Assembly (NCBI GenBank): GCA_036898135.1
Contig: CM072522.1
Span: 13,577,399 to 13,641,398 of the forward strand
Direction: 5' to 3'
From: Oncomelania hupensis
Taxonomy: Eukaryota > Mollusca > Gastropoda > Littorinimorpha > Pomatiopsidae
Length of the DNA: 64,000 nt
Shown here: positions 9,488-19,887 of the stretch, piece by piece
Numbering within the stretch: the stretch's first letter is position 1
Layout: the number at the start of each line of letters is the position of its first letter
Notes under the pieces: generated by a model
Seen by the model: the letters and a program-made list of their open reading frames with translations, nothing else
The model's database searches: none
Told to the model about the DNA's origin: nothing
Made by a program: the position numbers and the translations under genes

Positions 9488-11802
9488 TATTACATTACAT
9501 TACATGGTTATTGCTTTAGGTCCAGCGGACCCTTCCGAGCCAAATCAGGACCAAAAAATCAAGACCACAACTTTGCTGAAAGAGGACTCACCCATGATCC
9601 GCATAAAAGATCTACCGAAGCAACCCTAGTCGTAACATTGAAGGCATTCCACCAGCCAGTCACTTTAAAATAAAGACATCCCACGCAGGGGACGCTGAGG
9701 CTATACTCAAATTTATCGAACCCCCGTTTACAAAAACAAAATAAAATAAGAACATCATTATAATTTATCAACAAAACACATACATATAAAATCCTTACAC
9801 TGCCAAATAATAACATCAAAGGAAGCCCCAGTGACCGTTTGGCAGAAAGCGTCCAATATTCCCAAGCTGATCCAACAAACCTCACACACAAATGAGAAGT
9901 TTTGTTCCCGAAAAGTTTTCAAGAAAAAAGGTAGGTGACTGGTCTAGCGAAGAAGAAGATAGTAGAGTAGATTGATAGAACAGAGTAGGAATGAGAAAGA
10001 ACAAAGGAGAAAGACAGCGACAATGGGAATTTAAAGCATAAATTTCCATTCATTCATTCATTCGATAAAATTATAGTCCCCGACACATCAGCATATAGGG
10101 GACTATGTGATTAAGAAGACAAATTATAAAAAATAGGGACAAAATGGGTTAGGGAGAGTAAAAATTTGTATTAAAAGCCTCCTATCAAGGGATAAAAAAT
10201 CCTATCAGGACCACGTTTAAAAGGACGAGACAACATATAACAAGATTAGAAAAAAAAATAATGTATATATAAAGAATGACGGATGATGTACATCCGTAGT
10301 GACGAGTCGAAATGTCAGGTAAATGAGTCTTTGTACATGGCAAGTCCTGTGTCAGGAGAGGACATCTAGAGATTAAATACAATAATTAAAATGGGACAGT
10401 GCCTAGTCAATAAAAAGGGAAGGTTAATATACATGACAGTTCTGACTGTGTGTTCCATTAACCTGTCGGTAACTAATGGTTATACGCCTATGGTGGGATG
10501 GTTCATAGAAGTCATCCCGGGATCCGACGAGTCGGGTCAATAAGTCAATGGGTAGATATCACTTTCCATAAGTCATCTAGAGCGTCAATAAATTTTTTAT
10601 TCATACTTATATGATAGGAGTGAAACTGGGACCCAGGACTGAGGTCAACTGAAGGTCAACCAGTCACAAATGTCAGACCTTGGAGGTATCACCCAAGACC
10701 CAAGGGGTCGACTGTGGTGCATACGTAACGGGGTTAAGTCTTAGTAGGTAGTCAGTCCATAGGTGAGGGCTAGGCATAGGATTAGGCACCAGGTGCCTAC
10801 AATCACTAGTCAGCCAGCGCACCACGGAAACCCAGGGCTACCATCGAACCAGGTCCGAGGCGCAGGGAACCGGGTGGCTAAATGGGAAGGTCAGTCCATT
10901 GTTACTGGGACACGAACCCTAGGTCTTATAGGGTGGCCAGTAATGAGTGGGATGTAGTCGTTGGGTAAGGTTTAGGTTGTGTTAGATAGAGGCACAGGAC
11001 TAGAGTCTACTGCGGCCATCATATCTATAACGTCAGTCCTTAGCAGTAGCACCCAGGCCCATGGGGTCGACTGAAGGTGTCTACGTGTCATGAGGTGTCT
11101 TAATAGGTCAGAGGGTCCTAGCGAACCTCAAGGGAGAGGCACCAGGTGCCCCGCCCGAGATATCCTAAAAAGGGTATCGCTAAGAGGCCACCGGGCCCCT
11201 GACGGCCCTCAAACCAGGTTTGGGGCACGGGGGTCCCAGGGACATTACACGGGAAATGATGTCAAGTCATGCGGCGACTGGGTGTATATAAACACGCGGT
11301 CATCATTTAGCTTGGATATGAGTCAAGGTCGGGACCAGAGGTCCTAGAGGTGTGCAGCACACAAGATTGGTAAGCGCACACAGCTGTCCGCAGCAATAGT
11401 CTAAGGTCGAGGGACAGGGAATAGGCTACAAGATCAGGTAGATTTCCCAGCTGCAAGGCCAGACAGGCTGTCCTGACAGGGGCAAAGTCAGCCTCCAGAG
11501 CAGAACACAGGAAGATACAGTGTTCGTAATCGATCGTCCCGCCACAGACATACTGGGCGGGGAAGAAAGGGTGAGGACAGACCCCGGAGCAAAGGCGCAT
11601 CATGATAGTAGTCAGGTGGGGAGGATAGCTGGCGTAAAGCGGCAGCGGCCGGTTTCCACCCAAGAGGGTGTAGTCCCATCTGTCCCCACACCATGTGAGG
11701 TACTCGTCATCCCAGAGACGCCATAGTTTTTGCTTCACTTTCTAAATTTCCAGACAGTGGGGATACTATTTATACTGAAACCCCCGGCACCCCCACGGGT
11801 GG
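9488..11802 (-). mobile_element. TATA-leader LINE-derived element, long copy with target-site duplication
   Basis: On the minus strand this opens with a short leader (ggtgccgggggtttcagt, then TATAAATAG). It passes at ggaaatttag into a remnant of a LINE C-terminal coding region, then a long 3' UTR, and ends in the shared tail (ggctcggaagagtccgctgg, ..., atgtaatgtaatgtaa). A 10-bp direct repeat, aagatctaga, flanks it at 9478-9487 and 11803-11812, which fixes both ends. Short copies at 12162-12558, 40572-41278 and 48292-48854 have the same leader and tail but lack the 1.7-kb interior. The motif ggaaattta at both edges of the missing interior suggests deletion through microhomology. Confidence 0.8.
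11307..11738 (-). pseudogene. C-terminal remnant of a LINE ORF2 (post-RNase H, Cys-rich)
   Basis: The 143-residue frame resembles the C-terminal end of RNase H-bearing non-LTR elements. It has LWRLWDDEYLTW, then MMRLCSGVCPHPFFPAQYVC and a C-X8-H-type pattern (CGGTIDYEHCIFLC). There is no RT or endonuclease. In the element this piece follows the leader directly, so the bulk of ORF2 has been lost. The start Met is arbitrary because the fragment joins the leader upstream. The family call is based on general resemblance and needs a database search. Confidence 0.55.
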
Positions 11803-11812
11803 AAGATCTAGA

Positions 11813-12149
11813 CAAGACACTTTCATAAGTAATCCCACTGTGACGTCATGAAGGCATTCATTTGTGAAGTCCTTAGTGTATTCGTATTTTATAGTCTATT
11901 ATTTGGGCGTCAGACTATGCGCCCAAAGTCTGCAAGTGGGCGCTTCGGGCGTCTTGAGTTAGAACCTGTATCGGCCAGCGCCTTGAGCAGCTCTTGAGCT
12001 GGAAAAGCGACATAAGAGAACAATGAAATACAATGCAATAAATAAATTGTTTTAAAATCACTCATCACTAATCAGTATCCGAAACTCTATTGTCCAACAT
12101 ATAAAAAGAAGCTGGTAGGAACATGGTCTGGCGGTGTACGTTTACGCTT
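11813..12149. other. Spacer between two opposed LINE-derived elements
   Basis: No gene is present. It contains, inverted, the unnamed repeat fragment shared with 8868-8935 (here about 11935-12000). Confidence 0.55.
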
Positions 12150-12161
12150 ACTGTACAACAT

Positions 12162-12558
12162 CCCCCGTTGGGGTGCCGGGGGTTTCAGTAGAAATAGTAT
12201 CCCCACTTTCTGGAAATTTAGTGCTTTAAATTCCCACTGTCGCCGTCTTTCTCATTTGTTCTTTCTCATTCCATTTAGCAATGTAGGCATTTTCTATGTA
12301 TGTGTTTTGTTGATAATTTATAATGATGTTTGTATTCTATTTTGTTTTTGTAAACGGGGATTCGATAAATTAGAGTATAGCCTCAGTGTCCCCTGCGTGG
12401 GATGTTTTTATTATAAAGTGACTGGCTGGTGGAGAGCTTTCAGTTTTACCACTAGGGTTGTTTCAGCAGATCTTTTATGCGGATCGGGGGTTGTCCGGTC
12501 CTGATTTGGCTCGGAAGAGTCCGCTGGACCTAAAGCAATTATCATGTAATGTAATGTA
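12162..12558 (+). mobile_element. TATA-leader LINE-derived element, short copy with 12-bp TSD
   Basis: This is a 397-bp insertion from cccccgttggggtgccgggg to atgtaatgtaatgta, flanked by actgtacaacat at 12150-12161 and 12559-12570. It keeps the leader and the conserved 3' portion (gactggctggtggagagc; ggtcctgatttggctcgg) but lacks the coding interior of the copy at 9488-11802. It also lacks about 160 bp of the middle seen at 48292-48854. It has no coding capacity, so it must depend on a LINE for movement. Confidence 0.88.
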
Positions 12559-12639
12559 ACTGTACAACATTCATCGGCAATAGCTTTCACACAACAGTCA
12601 GTACACAAATAAAACATCAGTTCGTTAAAAAGCAACCTT

Positions 12640-12785
12640 TTCTCTCTCCCCTCCCCACCCCCCTAAAAAAAAACAACAAAACAAAACAACAACAACAACA
12701 AACAAACAAACATACAAACAAATTAAAAAAAACCCACCTCCACCACCACCACCACCACCACCACCAACAACAACAACCACACATC
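12640..12785. repeat. C/A-rich low-complexity stretch with (CCA)n and (CAA)n
   Basis: Homopolymer A and C runs pass into AAC and CCA triplets. No gene is present. Confidence 0.85.
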
Positions 12786-12797
12786 TGAACCTAAATA

Positions 12798-13113
12798 CGA
12801 GGGTGTCCGATAAGTACTTAGCCTACAAAAGAAAAATGACAATTTTGAAAAAGTGGCGATTTATTTTTCAATATAGTCTCCTTTTAGTTCGATACACTTG
12901 ACCCAGCGATGCTCCAACTTCTTTAACCCGTCTGAAAAATACGTTTTCTCGAGGTCTGCAAAGTAGGCCTCCGTAGGCGGCGATGACCTCCTCATTCTAC
13001 TCAAATTTTTGCCCGGCGAGTGACTTTGTCAAGATTGGAAACAAAAAGAAGTCGCACGGGGCCAAATCTGGAGAATCGGGCGGTGAGGGTACGTACTTGT
13101 CGGACTGCCCTCG
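12798..13113 (-). mobile_element. Internally deleted mariner-like element with transposase C-terminus
   Basis: The ends are cgagggtgtccgataagtac on the left and the inverted partner (cgagggcagtccgacaagta) on the right. TA dinucleotides flank them at 12796-12797 and 13114-13115, as expected for Tc1/mariner. On the minus strand the interior encodes a mariner signature (DSPDLAPCDFFLFP). After a stop and a frameshift it continues as EAYFADLEKTYFSDGLKKLE and a C-terminus ending GDYIEK. Only the last catalytic Asp region is present, so the element is non-autonomous at 316 bp. Confidence 0.88.
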
Positions 13114-13115
13114 TA

Positions 13116-13473
13116 CTCCATTCCACTATTATTCATCTCAAGGTCCCCGTTGTGAAACAAACAAACAAAAACCCAACTGAACATTCAGCCTTCAGCAACC
13201 GTTCTCCACACCCACCCTCTTCTCCCTCACAACCATCCACCCTCCTCTTGTCACATTATCACTCCCCAACCCCACCTTCACCCCCCTCCCTCCCTTGTCA
13301 AGCAAGCCACGATGTCTATCAATAGACGTAAAATCCAATTGTATTGGCCACGCTATATCTTTCAGTAGGTGTTTTGAGTTGACTGTAGTTTCTCGGGAAG
13401 GCAATCATTTACTATGTACGTCCGGGTTCACGAACACAGATACACCTCCCCACAAACAGACGCAGATATATTT

Positions 13474-13480
<7 letters not shown>
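13116..13480. other. Non-genic spacer
   Basis: I recognise no gene or repeat family here. It is C-rich on the + strand near 13195-13300. Open frames are short and overlapping. Confidence 0.45.
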
Positions 13481-13562
<82 letters not shown>

Positions 13563-13625
13563 CAGAGAGACAGAGAGAGACAGAGAGAGACAGCGACAAA
13601 GACAAAGACAAAGACAGAGAAATTA
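13481..13625. repeat. (GA)n with GACAGA variants
   Basis: About 75 bp of pure GA is followed by CAGAGA and CAAAGA variants. All Arg/Glu and Ser/Leu frames over it are artefacts. Confidence 0.95.
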
Positions 13626-13675
13626 CGGCAAAGCATTTTAATACAACACATCGTCTGCTGATAATAATGAAATGT

Positions 13676-14199
13676 CAACATCTTCCTTTACGCTTGCGAA
13701 ACATGGACCCTCGCAGCAGATCTACAACGAAGAATACAGAGCACGGAGATGAGGTGCTACAGAAGACTTCTGGGCGTTTCCTATACCCAACACATCATCA
13801 ACGACGAAGTCCGACAGACCATCATATAAGCCATTGGACAAGACGATGACATGCTCTCTGTGGTGAAGAAACGGAAACTCCGATGGTATGGCCACTTCAC
13901 CAGACCATCAGGCCTTGCAAAGGCCCTCCTGCAAGGCACAGTGCAAGGAGGCAGAAGAAGAAGGAGACATGAAAAGAGATGGGAGGACAACATTCGAGAA
14001 TGGACTGGCTTAACACTAAGTCCAAAATCACTTAGGTGAAAAGACGTTAACTTAAAGAAACCACAACTGGCTTCACACTGAGCGAAGCCATGAGGGTTGC
14101 TGAGGACAGAGAAAGATGGAGTACGCTGGTTAAATGATTATCTGTGGTGCCCCAACGACCTTCGAGTTACGGGATAGGATAGGATAGGATAGGATAGGA
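13676..14199 (+). mobile_element. RTE/BovB-type LINE 3' fragment
   Basis: It encodes in pieces the post-RT region typical of RTE/BovB elements (RRLLGVSYTQHIINDEV-like, then KKRKLRWYGHFTRPSGLAKA, then KRWEDNIREWTGL). It ends in (GGATA)n at 14171-14199. A roughly 50-bp foreign segment splits the end near 14020-14070 and part of the text is then repeated. Frames are broken. RTE elements characteristically end in short tandem repeats, as here. Confidence 0.85.
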
Positions 14200-15740
14200 A
14201 ACATTTAAACCACACAAACACAAACACGTACACAAACACGTCGTTTCCTAGTCTACCCCAAAGATGTTTACAAACAATACCGGAACTGGTTTGGCTAGTT
14301 TTCTACCTTGCCTAGATCTGTTTAGGCTACAACGTTAAGGAGGAACTAGTATTTATAAATAGAACAATGGCGATGAAAGCTGTATATTATATTTCATAGT
14401 ATCACGTACATGCATTGTGGTTAGTTCCAAGCGCAGGAAGTGGAAAGTAAAAGGTGTACACGCACGCAGACACACACACACACGCGCACGCAAACACACA
14501 CACATGCACGCACATACATGTATGCATAAGCACGCACGAACGCACACAAACACACACCTACACACACACACAGAGGAGACAAAAGAAGAATGAGCGTGTG
14601 TAGGCTAACATGAACATGTACACACTAGCGTGTCGTGTAGATAAGATCGAACTCCCGGTCGCCCGCGCTGCGCATTAGCTTCACACTGGGGCACTGCTTA
14701 TCATGGTTAACTTTTAGAAGGTCTGACGGTAGTCTATTTTGCTAGGTACGATGATACCAACAATGCTATCATTATGGCGACCTTTTATGGAGGGGGAGGG
14801 GGGCTACTTTCTAAATAACATCATTTCATTAATTCTGGAGAGCAGTGTTCATGTTATTTTATTGAATCGTTCTTATAAAGCGGTTTTCCAGCTCAAGAAC
14901 TGCCAGTCCATTCACTCGATGCCCCATTAAGGGAAAAATATCGATACTTTCTCATCGAGGATTTTAAAAGAGGCGGACGTGAAGGGTCATTCACTCGATT
15001 CAAAAGACACGATGCAAAATCCAAATAAGGTAAAAGATCGATACGTTCCGAAAGGATCGTGCAGTTTCAACGAGTAGTTTGAACGCGCACTTCCGATTTT
15101 AGCTGACAACTGTGACTGGAAGTCGTACAAAAGTGGAATCGGAATTTTCACGGAGACCATCCGAGCGAGAATGGCTGAGCAGGCAATGCTAATTATCTCT
15201 AATAGAAGAAGGGAGTTGGAAGGGCCCATCCTGAACATCCGTCCTATTACCGCGAACCGAGCTAAGGGCATATTTTCGGGTTGCTAGGCGACGGCTGTTG
15301 AACTAACAGTTCCTGGGACTGTCAACTCATTGTCCGAGAAAAGAGAATAAGGATCGGTGGAAGATGAGGAGTGGGAAGGAGGAGGGAGGGAGAGAACAGA
15401 GGGGTGGAAGTGGGGGCGGTGAGAGTAGTAATGCATGGTGTGGTTGTTTTTTTCTTCTTTTAATTACTGGTAATCATCGTTAATGTGAAAAAGCTCGAAC
15501 TGTCATCATCATTAAAACTTCGTTAAAATTCCGCAATTCGACAATTCGGAAGAGTTAATTAATCACAGGTACACCACACACATAAACTCTCTTTCTGTCT
15601 GTCTCTCTCTCTTTTTTTTCTGCCTCTCTGTTTCTATTCTCTCTCTCCCTTTGTCTGTATCTCTGTATGTCTCTCTCTGTTTCTATCTGTCTGTCTGTCT
15701 TTTCGTCTCTCTCTTTCTCTCCTCCTCTCCCATTCTCTGT
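14200..15740. other. Non-genic stretch with (AC)n array
   Basis: No gene is supported. An (AC)n/(GC) microsatellite lies at about 14458-14577, and a T/C-rich stretch begins near 15585. The longest frames are short and show no domain I recognise. Confidence 0.45.
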
Positions 15741-15749
15741 CTCTTACAA

Positions 15750-16138
15750 TGTGAGAGAGAGAGAGAGGGGGGGGAGAAAGAGAGAGAGAGAAGAGAGAGA
15801 GAGGAGAGAGAAAGAAGAGAGAGAGGAGAGAGAGAAGAGAGAGAAGAGAAAAAAGAGAGAGAGAGGAGAGAGAGAGAATAGAGAGAGAAGAGAGAGAGAA
15901 GAGAGAGAGAAGAGAAAGGGGAAAGAGAAGAGAGAGAGAAGAGAGAGGGGAAAGAGAAGAGAGAGAAGAGAGAGGGGAAAGAGAAGAGAGAGAGAGAGAG
16001 AGAAGAGAGAGAAGAAAAAGAGAGAGAAGAAAAAGAGAGAGAAGAGAATGAGAGAGAGAAGAGAAAGAGAGAGAGAGGAGAGAGAGAAGAGAAAGAGAGA
16101 GAGATATGAGAGAGAGAAGAGAAGAGAGAGAGAAGAGA

Positions 16139-16169
<31 letters not shown>

Positions 16170-16186
16170 AGAGAAAGAGAGAGAGA

Positions 16187-16219
<33 letters not shown>

Positions 16220-16263
16220 AGAGAGAGAAGAGAAAGAGAGAGAGATATGAGAGAGAGAAGAGA

Positions 16264-16352
<89 letters not shown>
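15750..16352. repeat. 600-bp polypurine tract, GAGAA variants ending in pure (GA)n
   Basis: The + strand is almost entirely A and G for about 600 bases. Irregular GAGAGAA, GAAAAAG and GAGGGG units pass into pure GA at 16274-16352. Mirror symmetry and strand bias favour triplex (H-DNA) structure. The 305-residue Ser/Leu and 307-residue Arg/Glu frames across it are artefacts. Confidence 0.95.
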
Positions 16353-16354
<2 letters not shown>

Positions 16355-16417
16355 CTTTCACCACTGTTCCTAAAATTCCGTGGAAAGCTTGTCTGTTGAT
16401 GATCATTAATTACTTGC

Positions 16418-16552
16418 ACACACACACACAAACACACCCACCCACACACACACGCACGCACACACGCACACACACCCCCACACACCCACACGCACGCACG
16501 CACGCACACCAACACACACCAACACACACACACACACACACAAACACACACG
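16418..16552. repeat. (AC)n with ACGC and ACCC variants
   Basis: A CA-rich microsatellite of about 135 bp, 65 bp to the right of the polypurine tract. Confidence 0.93.
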
Positions 16553-16767
16553 AAATATTCAATTCAATGCTGCGACAACTTCAATCATAGGGAAACTGCC
16601 CTAGTGCTGCTTATGAAGTTTTCTGTTTTCTACTATTGTCCCCGAGTTTGTCCTTTTGTGCCGCGTCTGACGAGTTTCTGTGGCTGTCGAGTTTCTCTCT
16701 TGGTGTGGCTAATTTGTAAAACCTATTCTTACGGTTGTTTTGTTTTCTTGTGTGTGTATGTATGTAT

Positions 16768-17276
16768 CAGGGATGTTGCTAGGAAATTTTTTCTTCGGCG
16801 ATTTGGCCGAAACAGCCGTGAAACTTTCGGCTTTTTACTGAAAGTTTCGGCTCTCTCTTCCAAAGCAGTCTCACGTGTTTTTTTTTTTTTTTTACTAGAT
16901 TCACTACGTTAACGTGCACCCTCCACCTCCATATATTAAAGGTGTTCTGTGGACGCATATATTTGCAATAAAACATTATTTTAAGAGTAGAATAAGAACA
17001 TTGAAAAGAAATTATATTTTCTTAAATTTTAGACACACAAAAACAATAAAAAGTTTAGACTGTCCCTTGACAGAATACAATACTGTCAGAGTTTCTGTCG
17101 AATCCTCACCTAAACTGCAAGCATACAGCACATGAATATCGCAAAAATGGACAAAACTGAGCCGATTCACCCGTGAAAACTTCGGCTCGGCGAGCCGACA
17201 TGACGGACAGTTTATCGGCTTTTTTTTATAAAAATTTCGGCTAAAAGCCGAAGATCCGACCCAAACGACATCCCTG
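16768..17276. mobile_element. hAT-like MITE inserted in a (TGTA)n microsatellite
   Basis: The termini are CAGGGATGT on the left and ACATCCCTG on the right, a perfect 9-bp inverted repeat with hAT-like CAGGG ends. Subterminal copies of ttcggct and its complement agccgaa are scattered through both ends (16794-16855 and 17180-17255). Both flanks are the same TGTA tetranucleotide repeat, so the element split a pre-existing microsatellite and the target duplication cannot be read unambiguously. No transposase is present. Confidence 0.75.
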
Positions 17277-17392
17277 ATGTATGTATGTATGTATGTATGT
17301 ATGTATGTATGTATGTATGTATGCATGTATGTATGTATGTGTGTGCGTGCGTGTGTGCGTGGGTGCGTGTGTGTGTGTGCGTGTGTGCAATG
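17277..17392. repeat. (ATGT)n then (GT)n microsatellite
   Basis: This is the right-hand continuation of the tetranucleotide array split by the MITE, passing into GT/GC dinucleotides. Confidence 0.93.
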
Positions 17393-17555
17393 TTTGCGGC
17401 TTAGAAACCACTGCGGCTTAATTGTGGGTGACAAAATTCCTGATTCCAGACTTTAAATTTTTTTTAAAATTTAGTGGTTGCGGCTTATACACTGATAGCA
17501 ACAAATTTGTACGGAACAAACAACCAGAATCGAGTCGAGAGAGAAAGGCCGGCCG

Positions 17556-17982
17556 GAAATGAATGTAAAAAAAAGAGAAAGAAATGGAAATGCTGAAAGA
17601 AAGAAAAAGGGAGTAAGAAAGAGAAAAAAAGAAAGATGGAAAGAAAGAAAGATAATGAAAGAAAGAAAGAGGGAGGAATAAAGAAAGAAAGAAAGCATAC
17701 AGAAAGAAAAAAGAAAGAGGGAGAAAGCAAGAGAAAGAGAAAGAAAGAAAGAAAGTAAGAAAGAAAGAAAGAAAGAAAGAAAGAAAAGAAAAGAAATGAA
17801 AAGAAAGGGAGAAAAAGGTAAGAAAAGAAAGAAACAACAAAATATAAAGAAAAAACAACAAAATATAAAGAAAGAAAAAAAAAGAAAAGAAAGAATGAAT
17901 GAATGAATGAAAGACAAAGAAAGAAAGATAAGAACGAAAGATAAAAAGAAGAAAGAAACACAGAAAGAAGAAATAAATAAAT

Positions 17983-18012
<30 letters not shown>
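17556..18012. repeat. Polypurine (GAAA)n-type tract
   Basis: About 450 bp of mostly GAAAGAAA text with interspersed GGGA, GAATGAAT and ACAACAAAATATAAAG doublets. The 201-259-residue Phe/Ser/Leu frames on the minus strand are artefacts. Confidence 0.93.
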
Positions 18013-18013
<1 letters not shown>

Positions 18014-18130
18014 TAATTGCCAACGACAAAACAAATAACTATAATATCTATGATGCGCAGCGTATCCTGCACCCCCCCCCCCCCCTCCATCCCCCCAAGA
18101 AATAATAATATATTGACTTAATTGATTGTC

Positions 18131-18163
18131 TGATCTCTCTCTCTCTCCATCTCTCTCCCTCTC

Positions 18164-18194
<31 letters not shown>

Positions 18195-18255
18195 AAATGA
18201 CAATCAATTATGACAATATTGGTGTTGCAATGACAATATTGGTGTTGCAATTACA
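18131..18255. repeat. (CT)n and a tandem 20-bp duplication
   Basis: A CT array (18131-18194) is followed by tgacaatattggtgttgcaa repeated twice head to tail at about 18210-18250. Confidence 0.9.
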
Positions 18256-18852
18256 AAATACGTGTAACTAACAACCCCATGTATATTACAAAAAACAGAG
18301 AAAGGAAGAAATGAGAATGAAAGATGGAAAGAAAGGGAAAAAAAAAGAGAGAGAAAAAACAGAACAAAACATAGGCAGACAGAAAGACGCCCAATGAAGA
18401 GAAACGGGAGAGAAGTAAAAAGAAGAGGAACATGAACGCTACGGTAATTAAGCGCTGTGGAATGGAAATATCATAACTCTGCCTACAATCCCTTTGTAAA
18501 AGATCGCCAGCGCTGGGTTTGGAAAGAGTCCTGTTGCGACATACGCTTGGTCTCAGCAGCAGCAGCAGCAATCTCCCAACGAACTAATCACCGTGCGGCA
18601 GTAGCGTTTCGACGTGCCCCAGTAGCAGTTTAGCTGATGACGATCGAAGAATGCCAGCAGGCAGCGCAGAAGGTGAAGGGCAAGGTCCTTGGTTGTCCGT
18701 GCGAAAAGTTACAGAAGGTCAAGGCCAGAACGGTTGACGTGAATGCTAAGCTGTTATACAGTAATAAAGGAGATTGACTGGGCAAGGGAAGCACACGAGA
18801 CTTAACGAGATCTTCTCCCTCTCTCTCAAGTCACTTGAGGGAGGGAGGGAGG

Positions 18853-18907
<55 letters not shown>

Positions 18908-19260
18908 GGGGTCTCGTCTAGTGTAGTCTCAGCCACGTTTTATGTGTCGGTGAGGGCAGGAACTCCAGTATGAGTGGCTATTACGCCATCATCCGGAGTC
19001 TTTGTTGCCATTGTCGATCGCATAAATTATTTGAAACATGATTATTGTTCTTGTTCTCAGATCCAGATTCCGATTCCGATTCCGATGTTTTATTTACCGT
19101 GTTGTTCATTGATAACACGATTTTAGACTGTTCATAAACATATTTACAGACATACATAAACATGCACACATAATTATACACACACGGTTATGTACTTAAT
19201 TTAAAAAAATGGTTCTTAGGTACATTTGTTAAATTTACAGTCTTTTTATTGATAACATGA
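18256..19260. other. Non-genic stretch with a (GA)n/G-run
   Basis: No gene is supported. A GGGA/GA array that ends in a G-run lies at about 18838-18911. A tandem gattccgattcc run is near 19070. Open frames are short. Confidence 0.45.
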
Positions 19261-19289
19261 TTTTATCCTATCCTATCCTATCCTATCCT

Positions 19290-19751
19290 CGTGTCAGATT
19301 CTTTGCCTAACTTTGCATCCACTCGCAAAGAAGAAACAGTTTTGTCTCGCCTTCATATTGGGCATACTTATGTCACCCACAGTTTCCTTTTAAAAGAAGA
19401 AGAACCGCCAGGGTGCTTTGCATGTGATAAATCCTTTTCCGTTCGCCATTTTATGTCTGAATGTGCTGATCTGCTTGATGCAAGAGAAACATATTTTGGT
19501 TCAATACCTTTCAAAGAGATTTTTAAAGTATGCAATGGTCAACACCTGTTTCAATGTTTACATGATGTTGGTTTGTTTTATCGCATATAAATCATGTCGT
19601 TTGTTTTGTGTTATTGGTTGGATTTTATTGGTAAGACTGATTTTAGTGATTTGATTGAAGAAAGATAACGTATTTTTAATACATCAGATTTAAAGAAGAT
19701 TTTTCAAGAGGTTGCGTGTGTAAGTTTGTTTGAATATTTAAGAGTAACAGG

Positions 19752-19793
<42 letters not shown>

Positions 19794-19887
19794 GATTTGA
19801 ACCATTTTATAATATTTTAGGATAACGTCTCTCTGGTCCTGATTTGGCTCGGAAGAGTCCGCTGGACCTAAAGCATTAACCATGTAA
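19290..19887 (+). mobile_element. LINE 3' fragment sharing the tail of the TATA-leader family
   Basis: A coding fragment (19291-19590) is followed by a short UTR with a T40 run. The terminal block (ggtcctgatttggctcggaa, ..., ctggacctaaagcattaacc, atgtaatgtaat) is shared with the TATA-leader elements. Its coding part differs from that at 11307-11738, so two different LINE-type bodies carry the same 3' end. Confidence 0.72.
19291..19590 (+). pseudogene. LINE ORF2 C-terminal fragment (zinc-like motif)
   Basis: This reads as the extreme C-terminus of a non-LTR polyprotein: RLHIGHTYVTHSFLLKEEEP, then PGCFACDKSFSVRHFMSEC, a C-X2-C-X7-H-X4-C zinc-like motif. This is typical of the segment after the RNase H domain in I/Jockey-like elements. 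It ends VGLFYRI and a stop. No catalytic domain remains. Confidence 0.65.

Noticed and set aside
15634..16590. 305- and 307-residue open frames on both strands
   Set aside because: They are translations of a polypurine/polypyrimidine tract (Ser-Leu or Arg-Glu repeats) with no domain and no neighbouring gene signals.
17418..18250. 200-259-residue Phe/Ser/Leu-rich frames resembling membrane proteins
   Set aside because: They are products of the GAAA-type repeat read on the minus strand, and all three frames stay open over the same repeat.
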